Shown: one piece after another, positions 6,092-12,660 of the stretch
Position numbering within the stretch: position 1 is the stretch's first letter
How the letters are laid out: every line of letters begins with the position of its first letter
Assembly: GCA_023438885.1 (NCBI GenBank)
Contig: JAEXPS010000234.1
Span: 1-12,664 of the forward strand
Reading direction: 5' to 3'
Origin: Actinomycetes bacterium
Lineage (GTDB): Bacteria > Actinomycetota > Actinomycetes > Actinomycetales > Cellulomonadaceae
Length of the DNA: 12,664 bases
Program-made: the position numbers and the translations under genes
The notes under the pieces: model-generated
Database searches by the model: none
What the model was told of the DNA's origin: nothing
What the model saw: the letters and a program-made list of their open reading frames with translations, nothing else

Positions 6092-7447
6092 CTACCGGTC
6101 GGCGGGTGCGGGGGAGGCGTCCGCCGCGCGCCGCGCCGGGGCGGCGAGGATCCACACCGCGGCCACGAGCACCACGACCACGACGCTCACCCACAGGGCG
6201 ACGGCGCCGGTGGGGTAGCGCCAGAACACCAGCACCAGGCCACCGAGCGCCACCAGGGCGACCGTGAGTGCCACCGCATGCGCGCCGACCCACGCCTGGA
6301 CCCGGCTCGGCTCCCGCGTGACGTCGCCGACGCGCCCGCCGCTGGCCCGGGACACCAGCTCGAGGACCCCCCGCCGAGTCGCCTCGGGCGCCCGCCCGGG
6401 CCCGGAGAGCCAGGCCGCGAAGGCGACCACGAGCGCGACCACGGCCACGTAGCGCAGGGTGGTCCTGAGTGGCTCGACCACCGCGTCGAACACCGCCGCG
6501 GCGGCCTGCGGGGACTGCGCGCGGATCTCGCTGAGGTACACCCCTCTCCCGATCGCGATGCCGAGCGCGAGCAGCAGCATCCCGCCGGCGATCGCGGACG
6601 CCGACACCACGACGGCGCTGCGTCGTCGGCCCCGAGGCGCCGTCGCGACGGCCCCGGCGGCGAGGGCGAGCGCCGCCCAGGGCAGCACGGTGGCCACCCG
6701 GTCGAGCGTGCGTGCCGCCGCCTGCAGCTTGCCGATCCGCGGCGCGCTGAACACGACGAACGACGCGTCCACGTCCGGGATCGACGCCGCGAAGGCCACG
6801 CCGCGGGCCTCCAGCTGCTTCTGCACGGCGTCCACGATGGGCCCGAGCTGCACGCTGACCTGGCCGCGGTCGTCGGTCACCAGTGCCGTGCTCTCGTTCC
6901 CCCCCGTCAGCACCGCGACGAGCGCGGAGTGCGCCACGGTGTTGGCGCTCGTCCAGAGCTTGTCGAACGCCTCGGACCGCACGAAGCTGTCGACCGCCCG
7001 CCGGATCGCGCCGTCGGCCTGGTCGGCGATCAGCGGCGCGAGGGCGACCAGGGTGTCCGAGACGCGCGGCGCAGCATCCGAGAGCTGGGTGAACGCCTGG
7101 ACGACCACCTTCTCGAGGTCGAGGCGCTCGACGACGATGTCGCCGACTCTCGTCGCCACCGCTGTCTGCACCGCCGGATCGGTGGCCAGCGGGGCCACCG
7201 TCTCGACGTACCGGTCGGTGTCGAAGAGCTGGCTGCGGACGAAGCCCGCGGCGACCGCCGCGATCGCCACCACCCCCGCCAGCACCGAGAGCGTGACGGC
7301 GAGCGGCCAGCGCGCGCGGGAGGGACCCGACGGGTGCTCGCGGGGCGACGACGTCTCGCCGAGCTCCGCACGCTGTCTGGCCACCTCCGCCCGGAGAGCC
7401 TCGAGCTCGGCGCGTTCGCTCCCGGTCAGCGGGCTGTCATCGGTCAT
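6092..7447 (-). CDS. six-helix actinobacterial membrane protein, unknown function
   Basis: 451 residues from ATG 7447, where GGTGG lies upstream at a plausible distance; a GTG at 7456 would add three residues. Residues 9-31 (SERAELEALRAEVARQRAELGE) form a short coiled coil. One membrane helix follows (47-70), then a soluble domain of about 180 residues beginning LFDTDRYVETVAPLATDPAVQ, which I associate with a family of uncharacterised actinobacterial membrane proteins. Five more hydrophobic segments follow near 253-271, 278-300, 331-348, 389-409 and 413-436. The 180-residue domain is probably extracytoplasmic. No catalytic motif is recognised. It converges on the HerA-like gene with 3 bases between stops and is divergent from the PLDc_N/SHOCT gene, sharing the 195-base region 7448-7642. 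The family name is unknown to me; the gene itself is secure. Confidence 0.9.
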   Translation of the reverse strand: MTDDSPLTGSERAELEALRAEVARQRAELGETSSPREHPSGPSRARWPLAVTLSVLAGVVAIAAVAAGFVRSQLFDTDRYVETVAPLATDPAVQTAVATRVGDIVVERLDLEKVVVQAFTQLSDAAPRVSDTLVALAPLIADQADGAIRRAVDSFVRSEAFDKLWTSANTVAHSALVAVLTGGNESTALVTDDRGQVSVQLGPIVDAVQKQLEARGVAFAASIPDVDASFVVFSAPRIGKLQAAARTLDRVATVLPWAALALAAGAVATAPRGRRRSAVVVSASAIAGGMLLLALGIAIGRGVYLSEIRAQSPQAAAAVFDAVVEPLRTTLRYVAVVALVVAFAAWLSGPGRAPEATRRGVLELVSRASGGRVGDVTREPSRVQAWVGAHAVALTVALVALGGLVLVFWRYPTGAVALWVSVVVVVLVAAVWILAAPARRAADASPAPADR

Positions 7448-7531
7448 GGCGGCCACCGAAACTCGCCCGCAGCCACCCCCGCCTCATCCGGCCCGGGTGA
7501 CCCCGGCCGGCGGCTCGCAGACCTGCGACAT

Positions 7532-7546
7532 CACCCGAAATGGGTG
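7532..7546. promoter_or_regulatory. short inverted repeat between divergent genes
   Basis: CACCC GAAAT GGGTG: two 5-base arms around a 5-base centre, about midway between the divergent starts at 7447 and 7643. It is the most operator-like element in this 195-base spacer, but it is short enough to be chance. No clear -35/-10 pair is seen in either direction. Confidence 0.3.
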
Positions 7547-7642
7547 TGGCTGGCACCGCGCCGGCGCCGCGAGTCTGTCCGCGCAGCCAAGCCGCGCACC
7601 AGACGGGTGCCTCCGGAGGGGCTACCGACGAGAGGGAACGTC

Positions 7643-8044
7643 ATGGACTTCTGGGACAACGTCTGGAACATCGTCTGGATCTTCTTCTGGTCGTTCGTGT
7701 TTGTCGCCTACCTGTTCGCGCTGTTCTCGGTCTTCGCGGACCTGTTCCGCGACCGGGATCTGAGCGGTTGGTGGAAGGCGCTGTGGATCCTCTTCCTGGT
7801 CTTCGTGCCGTTCCTCACCTTGCTCGTCTACCTGATCGCCCGCGGCCCCGGCATGGCCGAGCGCAACGAGCAGCTGGCGGCTCAGCGGCAGTCGGAGACC
7901 GACCGGTACATCCGCCATGTCGCGGGCACGGGCGGCGGGTCGAACGCCGCCGACGACATCGCGAAGGCGAAGTCCTTGCTGGACACGGGCGCCATCACGG
8001 CCGACGAGTTCGCGACGCTCAAGGCGCGGGCCCTGGCCGGCTGA
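7643..8044 (+). CDS. PLDc_N / SHOCT domain membrane protein
   Basis: 133 residues; ATG 7643 follows AGAGGGA at 7631-7637. Two aromatic-rich membrane helices lie at about 5-32 and 43-67. The second ends in VPFLTLLVYLIARGPGM, the hallmark of the PLDc_N module (the small membrane anchor found ahead of phospholipase D-type cardiolipin synthases but often standalone). A polar linker (72-100) leads to a C-terminal SHOCT motif, ADDIAKAKSLLDTGAITADEFATLKARAL (102-131), a short oligomerisation helix pair. No phospholipase catalytic HKD motif is present, so it is not an enzyme. The combination is very common in actinobacteria; its role is undetermined, and a small envelope or stress-related scaffold is only a guess. 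A strong hairpin follows the stop by about 32 bases, suggesting a single-gene unit. Confidence 0.92.
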   Translation: MDFWDNVWNIVWIFFWSFVFVAYLFALFSVFADLFRDRDLSGWWKALWILFLVFVPFLTLLVYLIARGPGMAERNEQLAAQRQSETDRYIRHVAGTGGGSNAADDIAKAKSLLDTGAITADEFATLKARALAG

Positions 8045-8076
8045 CGCGGGCACCGACTCCACGATCAGGGGGCCCC

Positions 8077-8103
8077 CAGGGCCGGCGGACCACGCCGGCC
8101 CTG
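8077..8103 (+). terminator. strong GC hairpin after the PLDc_N/SHOCT gene
   Basis: An 11-bp perfect stem, CAGGGCCGGCG/CGCCGGCCCTG, with a 5-base loop. It is followed by AGGCTTGCC, so no real T-run. It sits between the gene end and the tRNA promoter, where a terminator is expected. Confidence 0.65.
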
Positions 8104-8160
8104 AGGCTTGCCCCCATCGCAACCTCGGCTGCCGGGCGGCGAGCCCCAGGGGCGCTGACT

Positions 8161-8190
8161 TTGGTCGACACGCGGCGGCGCCTGTACCCT
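8161..8190 (+). promoter_or_regulatory. promoter of tRNA-Ser(GCT)
   Basis: -35 TTGGTC (8161-8166) and -10 TACCCT (8185-8190) are separated by 18 bases. The -10 ends 11 bases before the tRNA, so transcription would begin a few bases upstream of it. Confidence 0.65.
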
Positions 8191-8201
8191 CTCCCTGTCT
8201 T

Positions 8202-8292
8202 GGAGACGTCGCATAGTCAGGCCTAGTGCGCGGCCCTGCTAAGGCCGTGAAGGGGGCAACCCCTTCCGTGGGTTCAAATCCCACCGTCTCCG
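8202..8292 (+). tRNA. tRNA-Ser (anticodon GCT)
   Basis: Acceptor GGAGACG (8202-8208) pairs with CGTCTCC (8285-8291); discriminator G8292; no encoded CCA. The anticodon stem CGGCC/GGCCG encloses CTGCTAA, giving GCT at 8238-8240, which reads AGC and AGU. A long variable arm (AAGGGGGCAACCCCTT) marks class II. The T loop is TTCAAAT. Its last 19 bases overlap the end of the minus-strand membrane gene. Confidence 0.97.
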
Positions 8293-9629
8293 CTCCGAGG
8301 TCGCGCCGAACCTGTCGGCTCGAGGGCGCGATCCCTCACGTCGGGCGCTGGCCACCTGCCCGCGGGCGCGGGCGACCGCCACCGGACCGCCACCGCTGCA
8401 AGCACCACGGGGTACAGCACGTAACCCGCCCGGCTGGTCGGCAGCACCAGGGCGGCCGCGGTCAGCGCGAGGGCGAGCATCCAGGCGGCCCGGGCGGCCG
8501 TTCGCGGCGGCCGCATGACGAGCCACCCGGCGCAGGCAGCGACCGCGAGCGCCAGGAGCGCGTACCCGATCAGGCGTGCCTGCGGCCCGCCGGCGGCGAG
8601 CAGCACACCGGGGGTGGGTGCGCTGGCCGGCGAGAGGATCGCACCGGCGCGCATGGGGAAGCCCGCCACCTGCTCCATCATGGCGCCGCCCGTCGGGCCG
8701 AGGAGTACCGGCAGCACGGCGGCCGCCGTCACGGCGAGTGCGACGGCGGCGAACCGGGCCGCGCGTCGCCAGTCGGAGCGCATCAGGACGAGGACGCCGA
8801 TCACCGCCACCGCGGGCCAGGCGGACGCCTTGAGCGAGCAGGCGACGCCGAGCGCCAGCCCCGCGACCGTCGCACGGCCTCGCGCGGCGAGCGCGAGGGA
8901 CAGGCAGAGCAGGCCCACCACCGGCAGGTCGTGGCCGGCGACGGCCACCTGCACGGCCACGGCAGGGAAGGCGAGCACCGCCCAGAGCAGGGCCTCGGTG
9001 CCAAGGCCGCCACGCGCCACCCGGTCGGCGGCGATCAGGGTCCCGACGAAGGCGGCGAGGAACCACCACCGGGCGTCGCCCAGCCCTCCGAGCGACGGTG
9101 CCAGGCTCGGCAGGCCGAACAGCGACATGCCGGGCAGGTAGGGGTTGACGCCGTCGACCGTCACCGGATGCTCGAGATAGGGCGAGCCGGTCTCCAGGAG
9201 CGTCCGCGCCGATCGTTCGACGACGCCCACCTCGGGCTGTGCCATGCGGGTGACGACGAGCACGGCCGTCGGCAGGGCCACCGCGCCGGCCGCCGCGACA
9301 CGCAGCCCGGCGACCACCCGGCCGCTGCGCAGCGCGGTCACCGCTCCGCCGAGGTAGCCCGCCGTCGCCAGCAGGCCCCAGATCCGGTGCGCGGGCTGGT
9401 CGGTGGCCAGTGCGAGGGTCGCGGCGACAAGTGCAGCAACGGCGCACACGACGGCGACGAGCAGGTGCCGCGGGGTGACGGCGAGGGTGGCCCGGGCGGC
9501 GGCGAGGGCTCCGGCCGCGGCCCGCGAGGTCGCGCCGAGCGTCCGGCGCACGGCGTCCCCCATCGTGGCCAGGACGCGGCGCACGGGGCGGGGGCTTCCG
9601 GTCGATCGGGTCAGCAGCGGCACCAGCAT
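8274..9629 (-). CDS. polytopic GT-C / GT87-like membrane protein
   Basis: 451 residues if ATG 9629 is used; AGAGGG touches this ATG directly, closer than normal, so ATG 9563 (429 residues) remains possible. About ten hydrophobic segments are seen, starting near 55-75, 83-99 and 108-128. Landmarks match actinobacterial GT-C-fold proteins of the GT87/DUF2029 type, which use polyprenyl-phosphate sugars on the outer face: VNPYLPGMSLFGLP (161-174), AGHDLPVVGLLCLSLALAARGR (231-252), LKASAWPAVAV (266-276) and LPTSRAGYVLYPV (397-409). The first outside loop, where GT-C enzymes carry a catalytic acidic residue, reads QPEVGVVERSARTLLETGSPYL, offering Glu133 or Glu138 rather than the usual Asp. The C-terminal tail (417-451) is polar. 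The TGA at 8276-8274 lies inside the T arm of tRNA-Ser(GCT). Donor, acceptor and activity are unknown. Confidence 0.85.
   Translation of the reverse strand: MLVPLLTRSTGSPRPVRRVLATMGDAVRRTLGATSRAAAGALAAARATLAVTPRHLLVAVVCAVAALVAATLALATDQPAHRIWGLLATAGYLGGAVTALRSGRVVAGLRVAAAGAVALPTAVLVVTRMAQPEVGVVERSARTLLETGSPYLEHPVTVDGVNPYLPGMSLFGLPSLAPSLGGLGDARWWFLAAFVGTLIAADRVARGGLGTEALLWAVLAFPAVAVQVAVAGHDLPVVGLLCLSLALAARGRATVAGLALGVACSLKASAWPAVAVIGVLVLMRSDWRRAARFAAVALAVTAAAVLPVLLGPTGGAMMEQVAGFPMRAGAILSPASAPTPGVLLAAGGPQARLIGYALLALAVAACAGWLVMRPPRTAARAAWMLALALTAAALVLPTSRAGYVLYPVVLAAVAVRWRSPAPAGRWPAPDVRDRALEPTGSARPRSGDGGI
8299..8333 (+). terminator. possible hairpin after tRNA-Ser(GCT), within an antisense gene
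   Basis: GGTCGCGCC (8299-8307) pairs with GGCGCGATC (8325-8333), including one G-T pair, around a 17-base loop. It starts 7 bases after the tRNA but is embedded in the 3' end of the minus-strand gene and has no T-run. Confidence 0.3.
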
Positions 9630-9864
9630 CCCTCTCGTCGGGCCGTCTCGGCCATCGTGCCCCGAATCGCTCGGACCGTCACCACGGCCGGTGCCGCAGA
9701 CCCCGCTGCGGGAGTCCAGAGATGGACGAATGCCCAGGTCACTGCGCCGTCCGGGGGATTTGCGGCGTTCAGGGGGCGGTCCTCGCGGTCCACGCCTAGC
9801 GTGGCAGGCGCCGGCGGCGTGCATGGGGGGGCGCGTCCGCCGGCCTCCGCAGGGCGGAGCTCGT
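9630..9864. other. gene-free stretch between GT87-like gene and tRNA promoter
   Basis: About 235 bases without a convincing gene on either strand. It should hold the promoter of the minus-strand membrane gene, but no clear one is seen. It contains the palindrome CCACGC-CTA-GCGTGG at 9791-9805, which includes a plus-strand TAGCGT resembling a -10 element. Confidence 0.4.
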
Positions 9865-9894
9865 TTGGGTGCCGCGCCCGGCACCCGGTACCAT
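9865..9894 (+). promoter_or_regulatory. promoter of tRNA-Arg(ACG)
   Basis: -35 TTGGGT (9865-9870) and -10 TACCAT (9889-9894) are separated by 18 bases. The architecture matches the tRNA-Ser(GCT) promoter, with a 27-base gap to the mature tRNA. Confidence 0.6.
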
Positions 9895-9921
9895 CTCCAA
9901 CGGCCCTGTCGCAGGGGCCAC

Positions 9922-9994
9922 GCGCCCGTAGCTCAATGGATAGAGCATCTGACTACGGATCAGAAGGTTGGGGGTTCGAGTCCCTTCGGGCGCG
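9922..9994 (+). tRNA. tRNA-Arg (anticodon ACG)
   Basis: Acceptor GCGCCCG (9922-9928) pairs with CGGGCGC (9987-9993); discriminator G9994; no encoded CCA. The D stem is GCTC/GAGC. The anticodon stem TCTGA/TCAGA encloses CTACGGA, giving ACG at 9955-9957; deamination to ICG would let it read CGU, CGC and CGA. The T loop is TTCGAGT, with two G-U pairs in the T stem. Confidence 0.97.
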
Positions 9995-10016
9995 CTCGTT
10001 GAGACAGCGACGCACC

Positions 10017-10048
10017 AGCCCCCGTCCGGCTCGCCGGCGGGGGCTTCT
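10017..10048 (+). terminator. terminator between tRNA-Arg and the converging kinase-like gene
   Basis: Stem AGCCCCCG (10017-10024) with CGGGGGCT (10038-10045), a one-base bulge, then CCGG/CCGG around CTCG, followed by TCT. It lies 22 bases after the tRNA and 6 bases past the end of the minus-strand gene, so it can serve both directions. Confidence 0.75.
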
Positions 10049-10053
10049 GCGTG

Positions 10054-10956
10054 TCACACCAGGGCGTCGAGAAGGCGCAGGCAGCGCACCGGGTCCTGCG
10101 TCAGCCGCTGCTCCAGGCCCCAGAGCAGGTAGTCGACCGTCCGGACGACGAGCCACGCCCGCGTGCGGTCCTCGTCGAACCCGGTCGCCTCGACGAGCGC
10201 CGACGCCAGAGCCCGGATCGCCGCGGCGTCCGTCAGCCGGTCGGCCTGGGTCCACAGGACGCGCGCCAGGTCGTAGGCCGGATCGCCGCCCAGCAGCACG
10301 GGATCGATGACGGTCCACGCCTCGCGGCCACCGGCCAGCACCTGCTCGGCATGCACGTCGCCGTTCACGGCCAGCCCCGGGTCCTCGTCGGGCAGTGCGC
10401 CGGCGTGCGCGACCGCCGCCTCGATCCACCGCCGCTCGCCGGGTGCGCCCAGTGCCGCCCACCGCGCCTGCGCGGTCGCCGCCAGCGCGCGGGCCGTGTC
10501 CGCCGTGGTGGGCACGTCCGCGGGAGGTCCGGGCAGCGCCAGGCGTGCGACGAGCTCGCCGGCCACGGCCGCCACCCGCTCCACCGGTTCGCCGGCCAAC
10601 GAGCGGGACGGGTCGAGCCGCTCGAGCAGCAGCACGGAACCGTCCGGTGACGACTGCAGCACGCCCACCACCGGACCGCCCGCCCAGAAACGCAGGGCGC
10701 GCAGCTCGGCCGCGGCGCGCGGGCCGGGCGGCGTCAGGCGCAGCGCCGCCGGGTCACCCGGGGACAGCACCGGTATCACCAGCGCGTTGGCTCCGTGCCG
10801 GGAAGGGCCGTCCGGCACCAGCCCCCACGTCGCGAGTGCCCGGCCGGCCAGCGCGGGAAGGCCGTGGAGCCAGGCGGCACCGGCCTCGTCGTGCCACCAA
10901 CGGGGCTCGCGCCGTAAGGACTCGGGTACCTCGATCGTGTGCACGCGCTCCATCAT
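10054..10956 (-). CDS. aminoglycoside phosphotransferase-fold protein (APH(6)-like)
   Basis: 300 residues, the usual size for APH(6)/streptomycin-6-kinase-like proteins. The N-lobe shows ALVIPVLSPGDPAALRLTPPGPRAAAELRAL, then GSVLLLERLDPSRSL as hinge region. The catalytic loop reads N198-G-D200-V-H-A-E-Q205, compared with the usual HGDxHxxN. Asp200 is the likely catalytic base, but the leading His is Asn and the metal-binding Asn is Gln. The metal Asp is in VID218-PVLLGGDPAYDLARVLW, very like the IDPxxxxGDPAYD of streptomycin 6-kinases. I recall similar V-N-x-D-x-H-x-x-Q variants among actinobacterial chromosomal relatives, so the change may be a subfamily trait rather than loss of function. 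Substrate is unknown; antibiotic resistance should not be assumed. The start could be ATG 10956, ATG 10953, or GTG 10944, the last preceded by GGAG. It is a single gene facing the tRNA-Arg terminator. Confidence 0.87.
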   Translation of the reverse strand: MMERVHTIEVPESLRREPRWWHDEAGAAWLHGLPALAGRALATWGLVPDGPSRHGANALVIPVLSPGDPAALRLTPPGPRAAAELRALRFWAGGPVVGVLQSSPDGSVLLLERLDPSRSLAGEPVERVAAVAGELVARLALPGPPADVPTTADTARALAATAQARWAALGAPGERRWIEAAVAHAGALPDEDPGLAVNGDVHAEQVLAGGREAWTVIDPVLLGGDPAYDLARVLWTQADRLTDAAAIRALASALVEATGFDEDRTRAWLVVRTVDYLLWGLEQRLTQDPVRCLRLLDALV

Positions 10957-11015
10957 GCGGGTGAACGGTGCTGGTCACGCTTGCGCGACATGTGTCACGG
11001 TTCGATCACAGACCT

Positions 11016-11044
11016 TTGACAGCGACGCCACAGAGGGCAACACT
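11016..11044 (+). promoter_or_regulatory. promoter of the sugar-binding lipoprotein gene
   Basis: -35 TTGACA (11016-11021) is a perfect match. AACACT (11039-11044), 17 bases on, is a moderate -10. Transcription would begin near 11051, giving a leader of about 190 bases. This places the operator at 11060-11073 immediately downstream of the start. Confidence 0.6.
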
Positions 11045-11059
11045 TGGGGACAAGCGCAC

Positions 11060-11073
11060 TGAGAGCGCTCCCA
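11060..11073. promoter_or_regulatory. CebR/CelR-type LacI-family operator
   Basis: TGAGAGCGCTCCCA differs at one position from TGGGAGCGCTCCCA, the known binding site of the cellobiose regulators CebR (Streptomyces) and CelR (Thermobifida). The AGCGCT centre is a perfect palindrome. Its position just past the predicted transcription start fits repression relieved by cello-oligosaccharides. Confidence 0.75.
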
Positions 11074-11107
11074 CCTCTCTCGGAAAGGCCCGCAGAGGCG
11101 GGTGGGA
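11069..11107 (+). other. leader hairpin overlapping the operator
   Basis: TCCCACC (11069-11075) pairs with GGTGGGA (11101-11107); past a bulge, TCT (11076-11078) pairs with AGA (11094-11096). The left arm begins inside the right half of the operator. Its role in the long leader is unknown. Confidence 0.4.
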
Positions 11108-11240
11108 ACGGTCTCACGGTCTCGAGATAGTCGATCCACATGAGTCCGGTCCCTTGTGTGCGGAACCGTGCCAGCACCGGTCACGGCTGGCCAGGAGGAC
11201 GGCCCGAGAGGGCAGTCCGCGAGGACGAAGGAGTCACGCA

Positions 11241-12596
11241 GTGCGAATCCACAAGAGGCGGTCCCTCGGGATCGCTGCAGGAGTCGTGTCGCTGGCGCTC
11301 ATCGCCACCGCCTGCTCGTCGGGCAGCGGTGACGAGGACGCAACCGCGGCGCCCACCGACAACGAGACCACGTCGAACGAGCCCGTCACCCTGACGGTCA
11401 ACGTGTTCGGCCAGGGCGGTTACGAGGGCGAAGTCGCGACCAACCTGTTCGACAAGTACGAGGAAGAGTTCCCGTACGTCACCATCGAGGCCACCAACCT
11501 CGGTACGGGCGGCGACGCCCAGACGGCCGTCCTCAACATGATCGGCGCCGGCGGTGCCGGCCTGCCGGACGTCCAGATGATCGAGGAGGGCTGGCGCGGC
11601 TGGATGTCCGACCTCGCGGCCGACAACTTCGTCGACCTGCGCGACTTCGGCGCCGACGACCTCAAGGACCGCTGGGTCGACTGGAAGGTCGGCCAGGCCA
11701 CCAACCCCGACGGCCAGGTCTGGGGCTACGGCACCGACATCGGCCCGCAGGGTCTCTGCTTCAACCAGACCCAGGTCGCCGCTGCCGGCATCGCCAACGA
11801 CCGCGACGAGCTCGTCGAGGCCCTCGGCGGCACCGACGCGACGTGGGACAAGTTCTGGGAGGTCGGCGAGCAGTACACCGCGAAGACCGGCAAGCCGTGG
11901 GTCGGCGTCCCGGCCTTCGTGTGGAACTCGGCCGTCAACCAGCAGGAAGAGGGCTACTACAAGGCCGACGGCGTCACGCTGAACGTCGAGGACAACCAGT
12001 TCCTCAAGGACCTCATGACGACCATCGTCGAGCAGTCCAACGCGGGCGTGGTGGGCAAGCTCAACGCCTGGGCCTGGCAGCCTGAGGACTTCCACGGCAA
12101 CTTCGCCGTGCACATCTGCCCGGGCTGGATGCTCGGCTCCATCCGTGACGCCGTGACCACCGGTGGCTCGGACCAGTGGGACTTCGCCGACGTGTTCCCC
12201 GGCGGGGCCACCAACTGGGGCGGCTCGTTCTTCGCGGTGCCGAAGGTCTCGAAGAACCAGGAGGAGGCTGCCAAGCTCGCTGCGTGGCTGACCGCTCCTG
12301 AGCAGCAGATCGTCGCATTCCAGAACGCGGGCGCCTTCCCGAGCCAGGTCGAGGCCCAGAGCGACCCGGCCGTGACGGCGTTCACGGACGCGGACTTCAA
12401 CGACGCTCCGGTCGGCGAGATCCTCGCCCACCGGGCCGAGGGTGTCGTCCCGCAGATCAAGGGCCCGCAGGACGCGACGATCCAGGACATCGTGATCGGC
12501 GGCGTCATGCAGCAGATCAACTCCGGCCAGATCACCACGCCGGAAGCCGCATGGCAGGCGGTCCTCGACGGACTCGTCGCCAACCAGGTCGGCTGA
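11241..12596 (+). CDS. sugar ABC transporter substrate-binding lipoprotein (CebE-like by context)
   Basis: 451 residues from GTG 11241, with GAAGGAG at 11227-11233 as ribosome site. A lipoprotein signal peptide runs to Cys25: RIHKRR, a hydrophobic core (LGIAAGVVSLALIA), then T-A-C25, followed by a Ser/Asp/Glu/Thr-rich linker to about residue 50. The mature part fits family 1 extracellular solute-binding proteins: VTLTVNVFGQGGYEG, LFDKYEEEFPYVTIEATNLG, the IGAGGAGLPDVQMIEEG segment, WDKFWEVGEQYTAKTGKPW, and the GGSFFAVPKVSKNQEEAAKLAAWLTAPEQQ ending typical of carbohydrate binders. Many tryptophans suggest oligosaccharide stacking. It would capture a sugar outside the membrane and deliver it to two permeases, expected downstream but beyond the window. 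The CebR-type box ahead of it suggests cellobiose or cello-oligosaccharides; that substrate is inference. Length is normal, and the codons look like those of a highly expressed gene (strong C-ending preference). Confidence 0.93.
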   Translation: MRIHKRRSLGIAAGVVSLALIATACSSGSGDEDATAAPTDNETTSNEPVTLTVNVFGQGGYEGEVATNLFDKYEEEFPYVTIEATNLGTGGDAQTAVLNMIGAGGAGLPDVQMIEEGWRGWMSDLAADNFVDLRDFGADDLKDRWVDWKVGQATNPDGQVWGYGTDIGPQGLCFNQTQVAAAGIANDRDELVEALGGTDATWDKFWEVGEQYTAKTGKPWVGVPAFVWNSAVNQQEEGYYKADGVTLNVEDNQFLKDLMTTIVEQSNAGVVGKLNAWAWQPEDFHGNFAVHICPGWMLGSIRDAVTTGGSDQWDFADVFPGGATNWGGSFFAVPKVSKNQEEAAKLAAWLTAPEQQIVAFQNAGAFPSQVEAQSDPAVTAFTDADFNDAPVGEILAHRAEGVVPQIKGPQDATIQDIVIGGVMQQINSGQITTPEAAWQAVLDGLVANQVG

Positions 12597-12620
12597 GCCT
12601 CACCGCAGGTACGCACCGGT

Positions 12621-12660
12621 GGGGGCGGGGCCCCCGGGGGCGGGGGCCCCCCGGGGGGGG
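12621..12660 (+). other. forty bases of only G and C after the binding-protein gene
   Basis: No A or T from 12621 to 12660, with runs GGGGGCGGGG, CCCCC, GGGGG and GGGGGGGG that can pair into a stable hairpin. It starts 24 bases after the stop. Binding-protein genes often have an intercistronic stem-loop before the permease genes, which would fit. The window ends 4 bases later, so assembly error in the homopolymers is also likely. Confidence 0.5.

Noticed and set aside
6278..7642. Long N-terminal extension of the PLDc_N/SHOCT frame
   Set aside because: The upstream part is His/Arg/Gly-rich antisense shadow of the six-helix membrane gene. ATG 7643 has its own ribosome site and begins the conserved domain.
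8226..10310. 694-residue plus-strand open frame
   Set aside because: It is antisense to the GT87-like gene and reads through both tRNA-Ser and tRNA-Arg. Composition is shadow-like.
10968..11240. Upstream start for the sugar-binding protein (542 residues)
   Set aside because: It would place translation over the promoter and operator and bury the lipoprotein signal peptide. GTG 11241 with GAAGGAG is far better.
10957..11240. Riboswitch in the long leader
   Set aside because: No known aptamer pattern is recognisable. The operator and promoter explain the region better.
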